From Chimonanthus salicifolius (Eukaryota; Streptophyta; Magnoliopsida; Laurales; Calycanthaceae): a stretch of DNA of 64,000 nucleotides. The first letter of the stretch is position 1, and each line of letters opens with the position of its first letter. The notes beneath the pieces were generated by a model, which did not search any database, was not told the origin of the DNA, and saw nothing but the letters and a program-made list of their open reading frames with translations. Where the stretch lies: the NCBI GenBank assembly GCA_013350335.1, contig CM023541.1, forward strand, positions 41,160,739-41,224,738, given 5' to 3'. A program made the translations under genes and the position numbers. Below are positions 35,626 through 47,839 of this stretch, in pieces.

Positions 35626-36504
35626 TATTTAGATAAGATTGATCTTATTTATCTTTCTATTACACTGAGACTTTTAGAATATCAAACAGAGTAGGAAAAG
35701 TTTACCGTATACTTCAAAATTTCATTTCTATTTTTCTAGTGTGAATTAGTTTTTTTTAGCGATATCTTAGATTGAATTAATTTTATATGAGAGCTTATTT
35801 TTATTAAAAAAATTACTGCATTTGTCTAAGTCAAGCTTTATTTAAACAAGTTGGACCATATAAGTTGTAGTTAAAATTATTATTTAGATTAATATGGCTG
35901 AGGAGTAATTCAACTATCAATAGAATCTTTGACATCCGACAAATCGGATGCAAGGAGATGGGACTCGTTATCATGTGATACCAATATACCTTTTCATCAT
36001 TTGTCTTTTTTTTTTTTAAAAAAAAAATAGCGAGTGTTTCTATCGTTTAAAAAAAGTATAGAATAAAAATATTGTTTATTCTATCATGTCAAAGTTAAAA
36101 GCAAATGCAATATTAATATATCCTTATTTAAATATTCTTCCGAAGTACCAAATAATTTATAATATTTGTACAATTTTCCACATGTCAATTTCTAAATTAA
36201 GGTTTGGAAAGTTTTTTATTAGAAGTAGAGAGCACCTTTAGCAACTACTCCGCTTTCATATTTCATAGAAAGCAACATAACACAGTAACACGGTAAAAAA
36301 AAAAATATCTAAAACAAGAAAGCTAAATATGGATTTAACTGTGAAATTGAAGAAAACCAAACAATACTCGCACTTATGCACTTTATTCCTTTTTTTTTTT
36401 TTTTTCCCTAGAATATAAGTAAGGAGTGGACTTAATTTTGGCCAAATTGGCACTACATAATTATTTTCAAACTCTAATTCTTAATCTTCTATTGACCTAT
36501 GTAG
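35626..36504. other. AT-rich spacer
   Basis: No gene, delimited element or structured RNA is recognised. Poly-A/T runs at 36008-36027 and 36391-36406. Confidence 0.5.
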
Positions 36505-36665
36505 GTGTAGTTCAGCTGGTTGCATTCTGCCTCAGGAAATATGACGTGAGGGGTTCGAACCCCTTGGATTAACTTGGTGTACCCTTAGGGTAAATGGTAT
36601 CACCTGTGGAGATTTTATACTGAGTATCGTATAATTTTCCACATATAAATTCAAAAAAAAAAAAA
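36505..36665 (+). mobile_element. tRNA-derived SINE (family A)
   Basis: A box TAGTTCAGCTGGTTG and B box GGGTTCGAACCCC, about 30 bases apart. Body CTTGGTGTACCCTTAGGGTAA, then ATAATTTTCCACATATAAATTC and a 13-base A run. Homologous along its length to 46666-46824 and, inverted, to 21179-21320. The tRNA head cannot fold as a complete tRNA, and the 3' tail plus poly-A mark it as a SINE. Confidence 0.85.
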
Positions 36666-37546
36666 CAGAATTTACAAGAATTTCTTAATACAAAATTGCT
36701 AAATAAACTCATTATTGAATTTGAAAGATATTTTTAAAATGATGCTATCTATTTATAAACTATGTCTATTGAATTTAAAAAGTCATAATTTTAAAATATT
36801 CATAAATCAATGGTTAAAACGAGGCCAATTTTAGATAAACTTCAATTCAATAATGATTTGTTTAGACTGGATTCTAATTGACTAGAAATTTAATTCAAGG
36901 AGTAGTAGATCCATGTGAGGGGAAATAGGTGTTTCAAAGGCCCACTAAAAGAAATATAGCACCCATGAGATTTGTGACCAAGTGAAAATTATAACCACAA
37001 TTGGTAAAAAATTCAATTTCATATTATTTAAATGGAATATTTTGATATAATATATAATAGATAGCTAAATATTTTTTGAAGCTCTCTCAATGTGAGAACA
37101 TTTGAAAATTTTATTTCTATAGATAGTGTTTCAAAAAATCAACTTCATTGAATAATTCTAGTGATAGATTGAATTAATAAAATAATACTCTATATACTGT
37201 TGATTTTTAAGTCCTTTACAATTATGACTAAAGTTATTTAATAAAACTATTTTTTAATAAACACTATATATAATCATATATTTTTCAAACTTATCTAAAT
37301 CATATTTATTAGATAAAATATTTTATTATAAAAATGTCATATTAATTGATTAAAACAATAGTCAACGCTTAGTCTCTAAATTAAATTTTAAGTTCATGTT
37401 CCAAAAGCCTCATATTTATTCTGGTGAAAGAGATCCCTTTGCTGAGGCTCTTGTTGGAAATAAAGTGACCTCTACTCAAATCATAGATAAGACTGGTCAC
37501 TTATGCATAAAGTTATCCTATCCAATGAAGTGGTACTTAGATTTTT
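36666..37546. other. AT-rich spacer
   Basis: No coding sequence or delimited element seen. Confidence 0.5.
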
Positions 37547-37745
37547 TTTTTAATTGGAAATCGGTCGATCTCATTTTGTGGTGATTATAGATAAAATCCT
37601 TAGATCAATGACACTGCCTATAGACACTATGGATCAAATTAGATTCCTTTAGGGTTTGAAGGGCTAGACCTCTCACAAAAGAAGAGAATATTCAACCACT
37701 CGAACAAATAAAATGATGGGTGGTAGAATACATATTTAAAGAAAG
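37547..37745 (-). mobile_element. SINE-like family C copy
   Basis: Begins with a T run, then GAAATCGGTCGATCTCATTTTG, then GGTGATTATAGATAAAATCC. It ends AACCACTCGAACAAATAAAATGATGGGT. The same order recurs at 41224-41490. The poly-T start implies a minus-strand poly-A element. A tRNA head is not convincing, so it is only SINE-like. Confidence 0.5.
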
Positions 37746-38434
37746 ACTTTTTTCAATAGACCATCACCAACTCATTTGATAAACTTCACACCTATGTGTG
37801 CACCGGCAACACTGTGCAACCCAATGCGTAGATAATCATCAGATGAATCATAAATAATTTGCATTTAATTTTGAAATTAAAAGACCCTTGATAGGGTCCT
37901 CTTTTCAAGGAAAACATGGAACACCAAACAGGTGAAAAATCCTCCACAAGAACTTGACAATTGGCTTGAAATGAAGAATTCAATGTGTTTGGGCAGAAGT
38001 CAAAACAACATTCCACAAAAAAACAAGCAGAGACAAAAAAAAATTGAAAATTTAAGATCACCAAAACTTAATTAATATTGGACTCTGAAGCATACTGAAT
38101 AGAAAAAAAAACATACCAACTCAAGCACATTATGTACAATATAAGAAAGCTGCTTACATCTTGTTGACTCTAATAATAAGAATTTATACTAATCCCACTT
38201 TATTTAACATGAAATATCATTAAATTGTTTAATTTGAAAATTAATGAGATATTTATATGCTATCAATTCATGTTTTTGGTGGGATTTACTAGGTCCATCA
38301 GGCCAATAATGTTTGAAATCAAATGGTTCTTTCGACATCCAATATTTTGACTAGTTGACTCAATGGTTATATATCAAGATTTGCAATTTAGAGTTGGTCT
38401 AGAATAAAGAATAGTAATAAATTGAGAATTTGTA

Positions 38435-38600
38435 GAATTTTTTTTATAATCAAGTTGTGCAGGCCTCGTAAAGTACTCGACTAATCTTCATGGCATGTGT
38501 CTCTTCCCATACATTAAATAACTTTACGAAGAGTGGCACTGATCATAGATTATTGAAATCAAACATAACTCCTAGATCCTAGATTCAAACCTATTCAACA
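38435..38600 (-). mobile_element. SINE family B copy, minus strand
   Basis: A T run then ATAATCAAGTTGTGCAGGCCTCGTAAAGTACTCG. The complement is the family 3' end GAGTACTTTACGAGGC...CAACTTGATTAT plus poly-A. Its 5' end is near the AGATTCAAACC B-box-like site at 38580. Confidence 0.55.
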
Positions 38601-38665
38601 CATGTGCCATGACAACACTTGATAATCAAGTGTTGATATTTCCAACATGGATTTTTGTTATGTTG

Positions 38666-38842
38666 GCTGCATTTTGATGGGGGGTAAATTTTGGAGAGGT
38701 TAGGGTTATTAATTCCAGGTAATATGAAAATTCCTCCCTTGAAAAGGGTTTTTCAAAAGTTGAGAGGGAGGGGTAAAAAATTGAATTTTTACCTTCTCCC
38801 TTTCTTACCAAACATGCCCCGTTACCTCCATCCAAACGCAGC
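38666..38842. mobile_element. MITE, 177 bp, GCTGCATTTTGATGG ends
   Basis: Ends GCTGCATTTTGATGG and CCATCCAAACGCAGC are imperfect inverted repeats, extended by GGGGTAA/TTACC. TGTTG flanks both sides (38661-38665 and 38843-38847). No coding. Superfamily not assigned, since a 5-bp flank could be chance. Confidence 0.7.
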
Positions 38843-38847
38843 TGTTG

Positions 38848-40149
38848 TATTGTGCACCAAACCACTAATTGACATCGGTTTTTTCAATTTCAAGTTTCTT
38901 CAAGTCGGACTCATTATTAACACCAAATTATCAAGTGCTATCTTAGTCCGTGTATCAAATAAATTCGAGTCTTAGCTCATAGTTATAGTGTAGAAGTTGT
39001 AGGTTCAAGTCTCATAAACGTCAGATTAGACCAGTTGGTCAGTAGAAAAATTTGTCAAATTAAATTATAAAAACCTACTTTAAATTTATGAAATAAATGA
39101 CTAATGATGATGATGACGACTATGACACAGCATGGAAGATACTTCAATTGACATGTGGTACATTAAAAAGCTGTAAAGTTTGAAATGGTCCCCAAGAGAG
39201 AAGAGCCAAATGATAACTTGCATTTGAATTTGAAAAGGACGAGTTGTAAAGAACTACAGATAGAAATTGTAGTCTTTTCTGCCTCAAACGACAACACCAT
39301 ACTCAAATGACAAAAACCCTTTGTAGAGTTCTTTTCCTGCTTATTTTATACTGAAATGGCCGACTGACATTTAAACTCTAGTTCAAAAAGTGCAGCAAAT
39401 ATTTCATTCACGAATTAGGTTTCTACTTTTAATTATATACTTTAATGAAGATGCTTTAGCTTAGTATGATGGATTATTTATTTATCTATTTTTGGTGTAT
39501 ATGCACATTAAGGAACAACCATACATGTATAATTAATTCAAGATTATCTAATATGTGTCCCGACCAAGTTTGGAACTTATCAATTAGTGTTCAAGTTATG
39601 TTGGGATCATTAAGATAATTTTCTAAACTTCCTTTTTATCAAGGGATGAAACTCGGGCGGGTCAGGCCGGGTTTTAATAAGCTCAATCCAATCTATTTAA
39701 AAAATTATTGTATCCGACTCGAAGGGCTCAACCCAACTTGATCCGAATTGCTGACTTGACTTAACCGGAGTGATAAACCGAATTGTTGGCCCAACTCAAC
39801 CCGAGTGCTATATTAACTTTTTAGTGGATCGCGCCGGGTAAATTTTAAAATAGCTTGACCCAATTTGAACCAAATTTAATTCGGTTTTTTTTTTTTTCAA
39901 TCCAACCTGACACCAATTTTAAAAATGTAAAATCCAACCCACTTGACTTCTCTGGTCGGGTTAAACCTCTATCCAATAAACTCAAATTTTATTGTGTAGG
40001 TACACTTGATTTCTCAAAATTAAGAATTTATGATTTCTTGGGTCCATTTTAACCGTGTACCTACACAATAAAAATCTCTTGAAATCATAAAAATTCTTAA
40101 TTTTGAAAATTCAAAAAGAGAAATTCATTCATAACAATTTACCTAAAAG
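38848..40149. other. Spacer with GGGTC/CCCAA-rich relic
   Basis: 39655-39990 holds a stretch rich in GGGTTNAACCC and CCCAACTTGA words, resembling the unit-2 block at 28430-29010. It is probably a degraded transposon. No gene seen. Confidence 0.45.
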
Positions 40150-40285
40150 AGCTCCATCCCATCTCAAAGGATCACTCTTTGTGGTTTTAACGAATGTGTA
40201 CGGGTACAGATACAGAGGCTCGTACACATCTCGAAAACTAGTAAAATGCTCTAAGAGACTTTGGATAACTTGGTCTTAAAAAAAA
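40150..40285 (+). mobile_element. SINE family B copy, 5' truncated
   Basis: Ends AAATGCTCTAAGAGACTTTGGATAACTTGGTCTTAAAAAAAA, the family B 3' signature. The body GGATCACTCTTTGTGG matches the AAGGTCACTCTCAG segment of other copies. The B box is not preserved. Confidence 0.55.
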
Positions 40286-40866
40286 GCAATTTACCTAAAA
40301 AAAAGTTGTTGAATAGGGTGTCCATATTTTTAATAAAATTGCACACCCATTAACTTTTTCACCATTTTGAACCTTGAGAATCAAAAGAAAGAAAGAAAGA
40401 AACTACATTTTGTATAAAGAATGGCAAAAAAATGTTAATATTAGGAGTTAAAAAAATAACAAAAGTATTCTCAATGACTTCTATGGTCAATTTTGCCGAA
40501 ATTATTAATCTCATTTCGATAAGATAAAATCAATAATTTTTAAGTGATCATTAGCATTTTTGTTCATTGAATTTCTTAAATTTTTAAGTTTTTGTTTATT
40601 ATTTCTTTAAAAATTTAATTGTTTAAACTAATTTCAGTTTTCTTCTCCCGCCAATTCTTCGAACTTGTCTAAAGAAAGCGTTGCCAGTATGCTTCTAACG
40701 GTGCGGAGATCAAATCAAACATTCAATACAACTCAAAAGGACAATTAATGCTCGAATTAATACAACTCTAGTCTTATCGTTCTCTAATTTATTTCATTAG
40801 ATTTGATAGAAACTTCAATATCAACAGCCTATCTTTTAACAGTAAAAAGAGTTTAAAAGAGTGACA

Positions 40867-41128
40867 TTTGGCGGATGTGCATGTGTGGTGGAGTTTGTTT
40901 CACTCACTCTCCTCGATCTACTAACTATGTCGCAGATTTTTTGGCAAAAGCCGGGGTGCTTATTCTTGTTCCATCTTTGGAATTTTATTCCATTCAGCCT
41001 TGATGTATTTTGGTATATATATTTGTTTTGATGTTCTTCTTGTTGGGATTTGAGTATACTTCTCCTATACTTGAATCCCTTCCCTTATATTTTCTTTTTA
41101 ATGAGAAGCTGCTGTTAATGTTTCAAAA
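40867..41128 (+). mobile_element. 5'-truncated L1-type LINE with 12-bp target duplication
   Basis: Flanked by AAAAGAGTGACA at 40855-40866 and 41129-41140. The 5' part encodes the end of a LINE RNase H (SPRSTNYVADFLAKAGVL), then a stop, a 3' UTR and a short A run. RNase H at the polyprotein end followed by poly-A and a 12-bp duplication is typical of plant L1 insertion by target-primed reverse transcription. Only the last 260 bases were copied. Confidence 0.88.
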
Positions 41129-41223
41129 AAAAGAGTGACAATTTCTTCTCAAATTTTCAAGTGAAAAAAAAAATAAAAATTGCAAGCCGGGTCGAATTTA
41201 TGCTAACCCACTGTGGTACCTAG

Positions 41224-41490
41224 ATTTTTTTTTTGAGTACGTAGAAATCCGCCGACCTCACTTTATGGTGATCATAGATAAAACCTCGGATCCATAACAT
41301 CACCCACAAGCTGAATACTTGGAAACATGTTGACCCCACTTTGTGGTAATCATAGATAAAACTCCAGATCCATGACACCACCCACAAACACAATGAATCA
41401 AGTTACGCGTTCCAAGAATTTGAGGGTTTAACTTCCCACACAAAATGATAATAATACCCAACTACTCTAACAAACAAAGTTATGGGTAAC
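41224..41490 (-). mobile_element. SINE-like family C copy with internal duplication
   Basis: A T run, then GAAATCCGCCGACCTCACTTTATGGTGATCATAGATAAAACC; a similar segment repeats at 41325-41390. Ends CCCAACTACTCTAACAAACAAAGTTATGGGT, like 37745. The repeated GGGTAACAAATAAA at its end is where the foldback element inserted. Confidence 0.5.
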
Positions 41491-41517
41491 AAATAAAGCC
41501 ATGGGTAACAAATAAAA

Positions 41518-42554
41518 GGCTCTCCATTTAGACACTGACGTTTTCTGCCACCAGACAACAATTTTCAGTTTTTACTAGAAATTACGATTCTACCCCCTTT
41601 CGTGTGGAATCGATCGATTGAACAATTAGTTCATTTTCTTCGATCGATTGATCCTTCATTCCATACGCTAGCTGGAATCAGAAAATTGATCGATTTGTTC
41701 TGAACGAATCCATCGATTGATTATGTTTAAGCTATAGTAATGTAGTGTATTATTTAAATATTAGAATTTTAACCTTATTTTTTGAGCACTGTGTATTTTC
41801 AAAATTTCTCAAATTGAATATCTAGATTAATTACAATAACCTGATAAAAATACCTTAAGACTTTAAGGTCTTTTGACACTCCCAAATGCTTAAAACAGAC
41901 TGTTTTACAAATAAAGGTATCTCTCAGCTGCGCTGAAAACACATTTGGGAGTGTTAAAAGACTTTGAAGTCTTCAAGTATTTTTATCAGGTTATCATAAT
42001 TAATCCGGATATTCAATTTGAAATTTTTTGAAAATACACAGTGCTTAAAAAATAAGATTAAAGTTTTATATACTTTAAGACTTCAAAGTCTTTTGACACT
42101 CCCAAATGTGTTTTGAACTCCCAAATGTATTTTCGGCACAGCCGATGGATATCCTTATTTGTAAAACACTCTGTTTTAAGCATTTGGGAGTGTCAAAAGA
42201 CCTTAAAGTCTTAAAGTATTTTTATCAGGTTATCGTAATTAGTCCGGATATTCAATTTGAGAAATTTTGAAAATACACAGTGCTTAAAAAATAAGGTTAA
42301 AATTCTAATATTTAAATAATACACTATACATTACTATAGCTTAAACATAATCAATCGATCGATTCGTTCATAACGAATCGATTGATTTTCTGATTCCAGC
42401 TAGCGTAGGGAATGAAGGATCAATCGATCGAAGAAAATGAACTAATTGTTCAATCGATCGATTCCACACGGAAGGGGGCAGAATCATAATTTCCAGTAAA
42501 AATCTGAAAATCGATGTCCGGTGGTAGAAAGCGTCGGTGTCTAAATGGAGAGCC
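41518..42554. mobile_element. Foldback element with 9-bp target duplication (Mutator-like, non-autonomous)
   Basis: 1,037 bp beginning GGCTCTCCATTTAGACAC and ending GTGTCTAAATGGAGAGCC, between perfect 9-bp duplications CAAATAAAA (41509-41517 and 42555-42563). The outer arms are inverted repeats over at least 360 bases on each side. The inner part repeats the arm motifs in a mosaic (ACACTCCCAAATG, TTTTATCAGGTTATC, AATACACAGTGCTTAAAAAATAAG each several times in both orientations). ATCGATCGATT palindromes recur in both arms. A 9-bp duplication with long terminal inverted repeats is the signature of Mutator-like elements. No transposase and no captured gene is visible. Confidence 0.9.
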
Positions 42555-42563
42555 CAAATAAAA

Positions 42564-45294
42564 TAGTATCAAGATTTTCAAATCTATATCCCACCCAACC
42601 CTGAAATACCTACCTTTTGGGAAATGAACCCATCTAAGAAAAAATGTCCAAGACCCAAGAACCGGACCTGAGAATCCACCTTTTAGGAAGTGAACCCCCC
42701 TAAGAAAAATCTCCAAGATTTTCCCCTGGTCTGGATAACCTCGTGTTACCCCTGCAAAATTACCTCTATCCAAACGCAACTGAGTTTTCTCCACTTAACT
42801 TGAACCTATTTAAGAAAATCTCAGTCTTCAAAATTTGGAATCGACCTGACTATTAACTCAATGATTTTTTAACCCGACTTTAACTATTTTCAAATCAGAT
42901 CTATATGTAAAGCTCAGTTTTTTTTTTTTAATTACATGTGAGAAAACTCAGACACAATTCTACTGGGGAAAAACTCACTTCGAATCTGACTCAAATAAAT
43001 AGATTTAAATAGTATTTTTCTAATGGTTCAGGCTCAGACTTTTATTTAAAGTCCATCGATGTTCATTGGGATTTTAAGTCTGTTTATTTTTTATATATTA
43101 TATACTATATATTATAAGGTCATATCAAGTACTATTTTTTTTTTTTTAAATTGAAAATATAGCTGTACAGATTGAAAGAAGACTTAAATACCAACTATAC
43201 TTTATAATTTCCTCTCAAAAATTAAATTTTAACTACTCGATCTTAGCAGTCAAAATCACCCAGCGTCATCTTTTCGAGAATATCTGCAAACTTTGACTAT
43301 TAAGATCAAGTAAGTAGAAACTGAGTTTATATACAAATTTTAACCAATAGTATTTATTTAAGAATATGTTCAATCTGTATGGTTGTATTTCCAAATAAAA
43401 AATTTAAAATATAAAAAAAAAATGAAAACAATGTCAGATGAAAACTAAATAGACTTTAAACTTAGGCCCGTGAACATTTTTTTTTTTTTTTAAAGACCAA
43501 GATGCTCCTCACATGTATTACTTTGCCTAAACAAGTAAGTAAAATGGTCCCAATTTTTCCTTTATATAAGTACCCTTTAAACAAAGAAAATTGTCTTCCT
43601 TGGCCCAAACTAATTTCCTCTGTCTTATTTCTCCAATATCAGCACATCAATTAAGCAGAGTCCTGTGACATGAGACAGCAGGACAAGTGAATTATTTGAT
43701 GCACAATTGCTGGGTCCTACACATTTCTTAGAACTTAGGTAAGCAGGCCCCCATTTAAAATTAATTAGTAGATTATGTGAATAGACGGGTGATCATAGTT
43801 TCATACTTTCATTTTCATTAGAATATCATCTTTATCCTATTATGAGTTATAAAAAAAATCAAGGTATATGTATTAAATTTTTTTTAAAAATTGAGATAAA
43901 AAATTAGAGTGATTAAATGACATAAAACCTTACTCACACCTTAATAATATGGTCTTCTGTAGCCTATACACATTCTATCTAATCCTATAGCCCACTAATA
44001 ACCTATTAAGACCATAATATTTTCCCTTGGGGTTGATGGATTTGAACTTAGACTTGCTTTTAGTTTTGTAATATGTATAGTTATTTTTTTAATAAGACAA
44101 TTCAAAAAAAAAAATATCAGTTGGATGTGTGGGTAGATTTTTCAATTAAAAGTTGTTTCTTCACTTGAGTTATTTCCTCTTATTTTCTACTTTGTTCTAT
44201 ATATTTTTAATTTTATCATTTTTGTACTTCTATTTTCTTTCATGCATCTTTATATTTCTTCTTCTTTTTATTTTTTTTTCTCTTTTTTATGCTTATCTTA
44301 AATATTGTTGTTTTTAGGTGAAAAGATCAAGATTAAATCAACAATAGTGCTCACTATTTGATGTTTTAAATTAGAAAATTATACAAAAGTTGATGTGGTA
44401 CTCGCTTGAATATTAACTTTACATATAGCAAATTTCTTCTTAAATCAATTGTCATGAGATCTTCATGTAAACTTTTATTTATAGAGCTTATGGTAGACTC
44501 CGTGATTATGTGCACAAGGCACATTTCTTCTAAAATCACCCTTGCTTTCAATTAGACTTCAATCAACTTGTCTGTAAAATAATGGTCGTCTATGTCTTCA
44601 ATTTATAGAGGTTCATGGTTTAAATAATAAAAGATTTCTACAAATTACAATTTACCATCATCTCTAGCACTTAGTTACCAAAAAATAAATGGTTATAACT
44701 TTGTCTACGAAATTTGAGTGCAAATTTGGGTTTGTCGAAAAGGTAATTAAATAAGTTTTATAATAAAATCTAATTTTATGAAAGTTCGATGTCGTTTGGT
44801 GTCTCTAATTGCAAAGGCAGAACACGTTTTCTGCCTAATCCCTAAGTGATATCTCCTATCTAAAAATAAAAATTATTACATCATATTCCCAAATATGTTG
44901 TTGATGCCGATGTGTTTCTAAGTTGGTGAGATTCCCTCCACATGGCGTCCAACATGGTATTGACATGGATGATGATGTAGAATTCATAACTCCTCTTTAT
45001 ATCCAGCAAATGGACATAAAAACATGGGCTTTGGAGGCCCAAAACACTATATAGTCGGCATTGGTCAATAACTCAACATCTCACTCATATGGGCTCTTCT
45101 TGACATGAAAATGGATCCACTAGAGAGCTAATTGGGTCCTCTTTTTCCTCCATCCTTTTTTTTTTTTTTTTATCAATTTGGAGTATAATTTTTTCAAATA
45201 AGTTCTAATGGGCTTCATCATTCTCTAATGGATCTTCGTTGTATTCACTTGATTTAATTGGGCTTAAGATGACCACATCACATGAGCATTACCT
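42564..45294. other. Spacer with a truncated SINE-A end
   Basis: A minus-strand SINE-A 3' end (T run, AATTACATGTGAGAAAACTC) lies at 42918-42985. A single MITE-type end (CCATC-like TATCCAAACGCAACTG) lies near 42767-42783. The rest is AT-rich with no gene. Confidence 0.45.
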
Positions 45295-45965
45295 TATGGA
45301 TAATTTTGAAGCATGGTGAAAATATTGACCGTATAGATAAGATATCGGCCATATTGGCTGATATGTATCAGCTAAGATATAGGCCGATATTTGAAATATT
45401 GGCCGACATCGACGGATATTTGATTTCTTAATTTAAAAAGGTAAAAATAAAAATAAAATTAACCGATATTTGGATTTTTTTTAATTTACAAAAATGTAAC
45501 AGCAATAAAAGTGGTTGATATTTCATACTTTAAATTTACAATAAATTCGGCCTATATATCATTTTTTAATTCACAAAAAATAAAAAAAGCAATAAAATCG
45601 GCCGATATTTACAAAAAGAAAAATCACCTAATTTTTTTAGTTAATTAAGACTGCCTCCCTAAAGTTTTTTTTTTAGTTTTAAAATTATAATCTTAATAGA
45701 TCAACTAGTGAAGATCTTTCATGTAAGGGTTTTACGGTTTGTGTTTGGGTGTTATTTAATTTTTTTCTTTTGAGCAATTAATACTTCTAAATGCTCAAAC
45801 ATAAAATACTTACAATCAAATCAAATTAGAAATATCCAAAATACTCATATAAATAAAATTACTTTACAATCAAATGTAATTTTTCATCATTTTCTAAAAA
45901 AATATAAAATTCTCAAGTTCGTAACTTAAAAAAATATTTGAATATGTAAATGACCGATATTTAAT
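45295..45965. repeat. Dispersed GGCCGATATTT motif array
   Basis: GGCCGATATTT and variants (ACCGATATTTGG, GGCCGACATCGACGGATATTTG, CGGCCTATATATC, GACCGATATTTAATG) recur about nine times over 670 bases, separated by poly-A-rich spacers. Such iterated short motifs resemble the subterminal repeats of CACTA or hAT transposons, but no terminal inverted repeats were found. Confidence 0.5.
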
Positions 45966-46665
45966 GAAAAAAATTATATATCCATGAAGCCCATAATTTT
46001 CTTCATTTACAGAATTTTTTTGAAAAAAACCGGAGGATAGAGAAAAATATTGCCATAATAAATGTAATGATATTGTGGGTGTGTCTTTTAAATTTTATCA
46101 AAGTGTTGAATCTCTTGTTAGATAAAATCAAATTAGAGAAGGGTGATAAATTTATTAATTTTTTAGTTACATATTTTTTATTTATTTCATCCAATATTGG
46201 ATTTATTAGTTTCATATTTCTAAAAGGTTTAAAGTTTAATGAATAATTTAAAATTTTAAAAAGAGGAAACAACGGACTTCCTGTGACTTTTGCCTTAAGT
46301 TGCCTGAAATCAAACCAAGCCTTTCTGTTTTTTTGACCTTTTATTTCCTACTTTATTTTGAGACTAGATTACCGTGTGCGTTTGCCATCTTTTCTTTAGT
46401 CTTAACTAATGAAAACATGTTGACCAATGACCCTCGTATCATTGATAACGCAAGATTCATAAATTCACTGTCTCAGCTGTTTTGCTTTGCATATGAACCT
46501 ACACAAATAACCAATCAATGTGTCTCTTGTAAATAATTTTTTTTTAATGACGAAGAAATTTAAGATCTCTACTTTTTTTTTGAGTACGAGAACATTGAGT
46601 AAAACTCTGGATACATGCAGTCCCTCGCAAACAATGTATCTTTTATTAATGTAAAACCCACGCGA

Positions 46666-46824
46666 GTGTAGTTTAGCTAGTTGTGTCCCGTCTCAGGAAG
46701 TGGGACGTGATGGGTTCAAACCTCCGTGGACTAACCTAGTGTGTCCTTAGGATAAGGGGTATCATCCGTGGAGGTTTTTCATTGGATATCCCGCAATTTT
46801 CCACACGTAAATTCAGAAAAAAAA
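46666..46824 (+). mobile_element. tRNA-derived SINE (family A)
   Basis: A box TAGTTTAGCTAGTTG, B box GGGTTCAAACCTC, then CTAACCTAGTGTGTCCTTAGGATAA, GGTATCATCCGTGGAGG, ATTTTCCACACGTAAATTC and poly-A. Aligns end to end with 36505-36665. A minus-strand SINE-C-like 3' end (poly-T, GAGTACGAGAACATTG) lies just before it at 46572-46640. Confidence 0.85.
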
Positions 46825-46854
46825 TATTATGGGCCATAATTTAAATTTTTTTAT

Positions 46855-46874
46855 TTTATATATATATATATATG
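46855..46874. repeat. (TA)n microsatellite
   Basis: A pure TA dinucleotide run just after the SINE-A copy. Confidence 0.9.
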
Positions 46875-47074
46875 CACAACTTGTGAAACTGCTAAGTTGT
46901 TTAGAGACATGTGAAAATCACACACAAAAAAAGAAGAAAAGGACTTCACGCGAAATTCAGTATTTGATATCCAAGCTATTAAAATTATTATTTTCTCATT
47001 AAAAGTATAATGAGAAAAGGACTTCACGTGAAATTATTATTTGATATCCAAGTTATCGGATATTTATAGACTTG

Positions 47075-47142
47075 TATATATTCTAATGATTATTCGAGTG
47101 CTCTACGAGGCTTGAACATCTTGGTCATGAAAAAAATGATAG
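47075..47142 (+). mobile_element. SINE family B 3' end
   Basis: TATTCGAGTGCTCTACGAGGCTTGAACATCTTGGTCATGAAAAAAA, the family B 3' signature; the 5' part is lost. Confidence 0.5.
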
Positions 47143-47732
47143 TCTACTTAAAACCCTTATAGAATTAAGTGAGTCCACTTAAACCTATGTGAATCTTAAA
47201 GAACTCGATTTATATGATATATATAAAATTTCATCTTAATTAAAAATATATATGATGATGACGATGATGACAATGGTTTAAAAGTGTCAGATTAATATAT
47301 TTTCTAATTTAATTCCTTCAAGATTAACTTGATCTATGAGATTAACTCGTATCTCAGTGAAATTAGTCACACTTCCAATGAGTTAGAGATACCTATGTTA
47401 TCCACAAAAAGGTATTACATTAATATCTTCCGCTGCTAATTGAATTAAAAAAAAAAAAAACCATATCTACACTTTGACATATGACCAGGAAAAACAAAAA
47501 AAATGTACTAAGTTGCACTATATAGTAAAATCCCCATCTATAATTGAATAATTGACCAATAAAAAAATCATATTTTAATAATTAATTTATCAAAAATGTA
47601 ATTTAATTGATTAATAAAAATTGATCTGATAAATATGATTTTTTTGGTAAAATTAATATTTGAAAATAGAATTTTTAATAAATTCATATCCACCATTATT
47701 AATGGGTCCTACATGACTGAAATATGTAACAC

Positions 47733-47759
47733 TTATATATATATATATATATATATATT
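47733..47759. repeat. (TA)n microsatellite
   Basis: About 13 TA units in the distal upstream region of the kinesin gene. Confidence 0.9.
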
Positions 47760-47839
47760 AAAACAAAATATAATCATTATCTTTTACAAATGGTGACAAT
47801 CACACACCAAGTCCCTGCGCCTTAAAATTTTGAAAAGCA

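Noticed and set aside
36505..36570. Possible tRNA gene (good A and B boxes)
   Set aside because: No acceptor stem or complete cloverleaf, and the homologous copies with poly-A tails show it is the head of a SINE.
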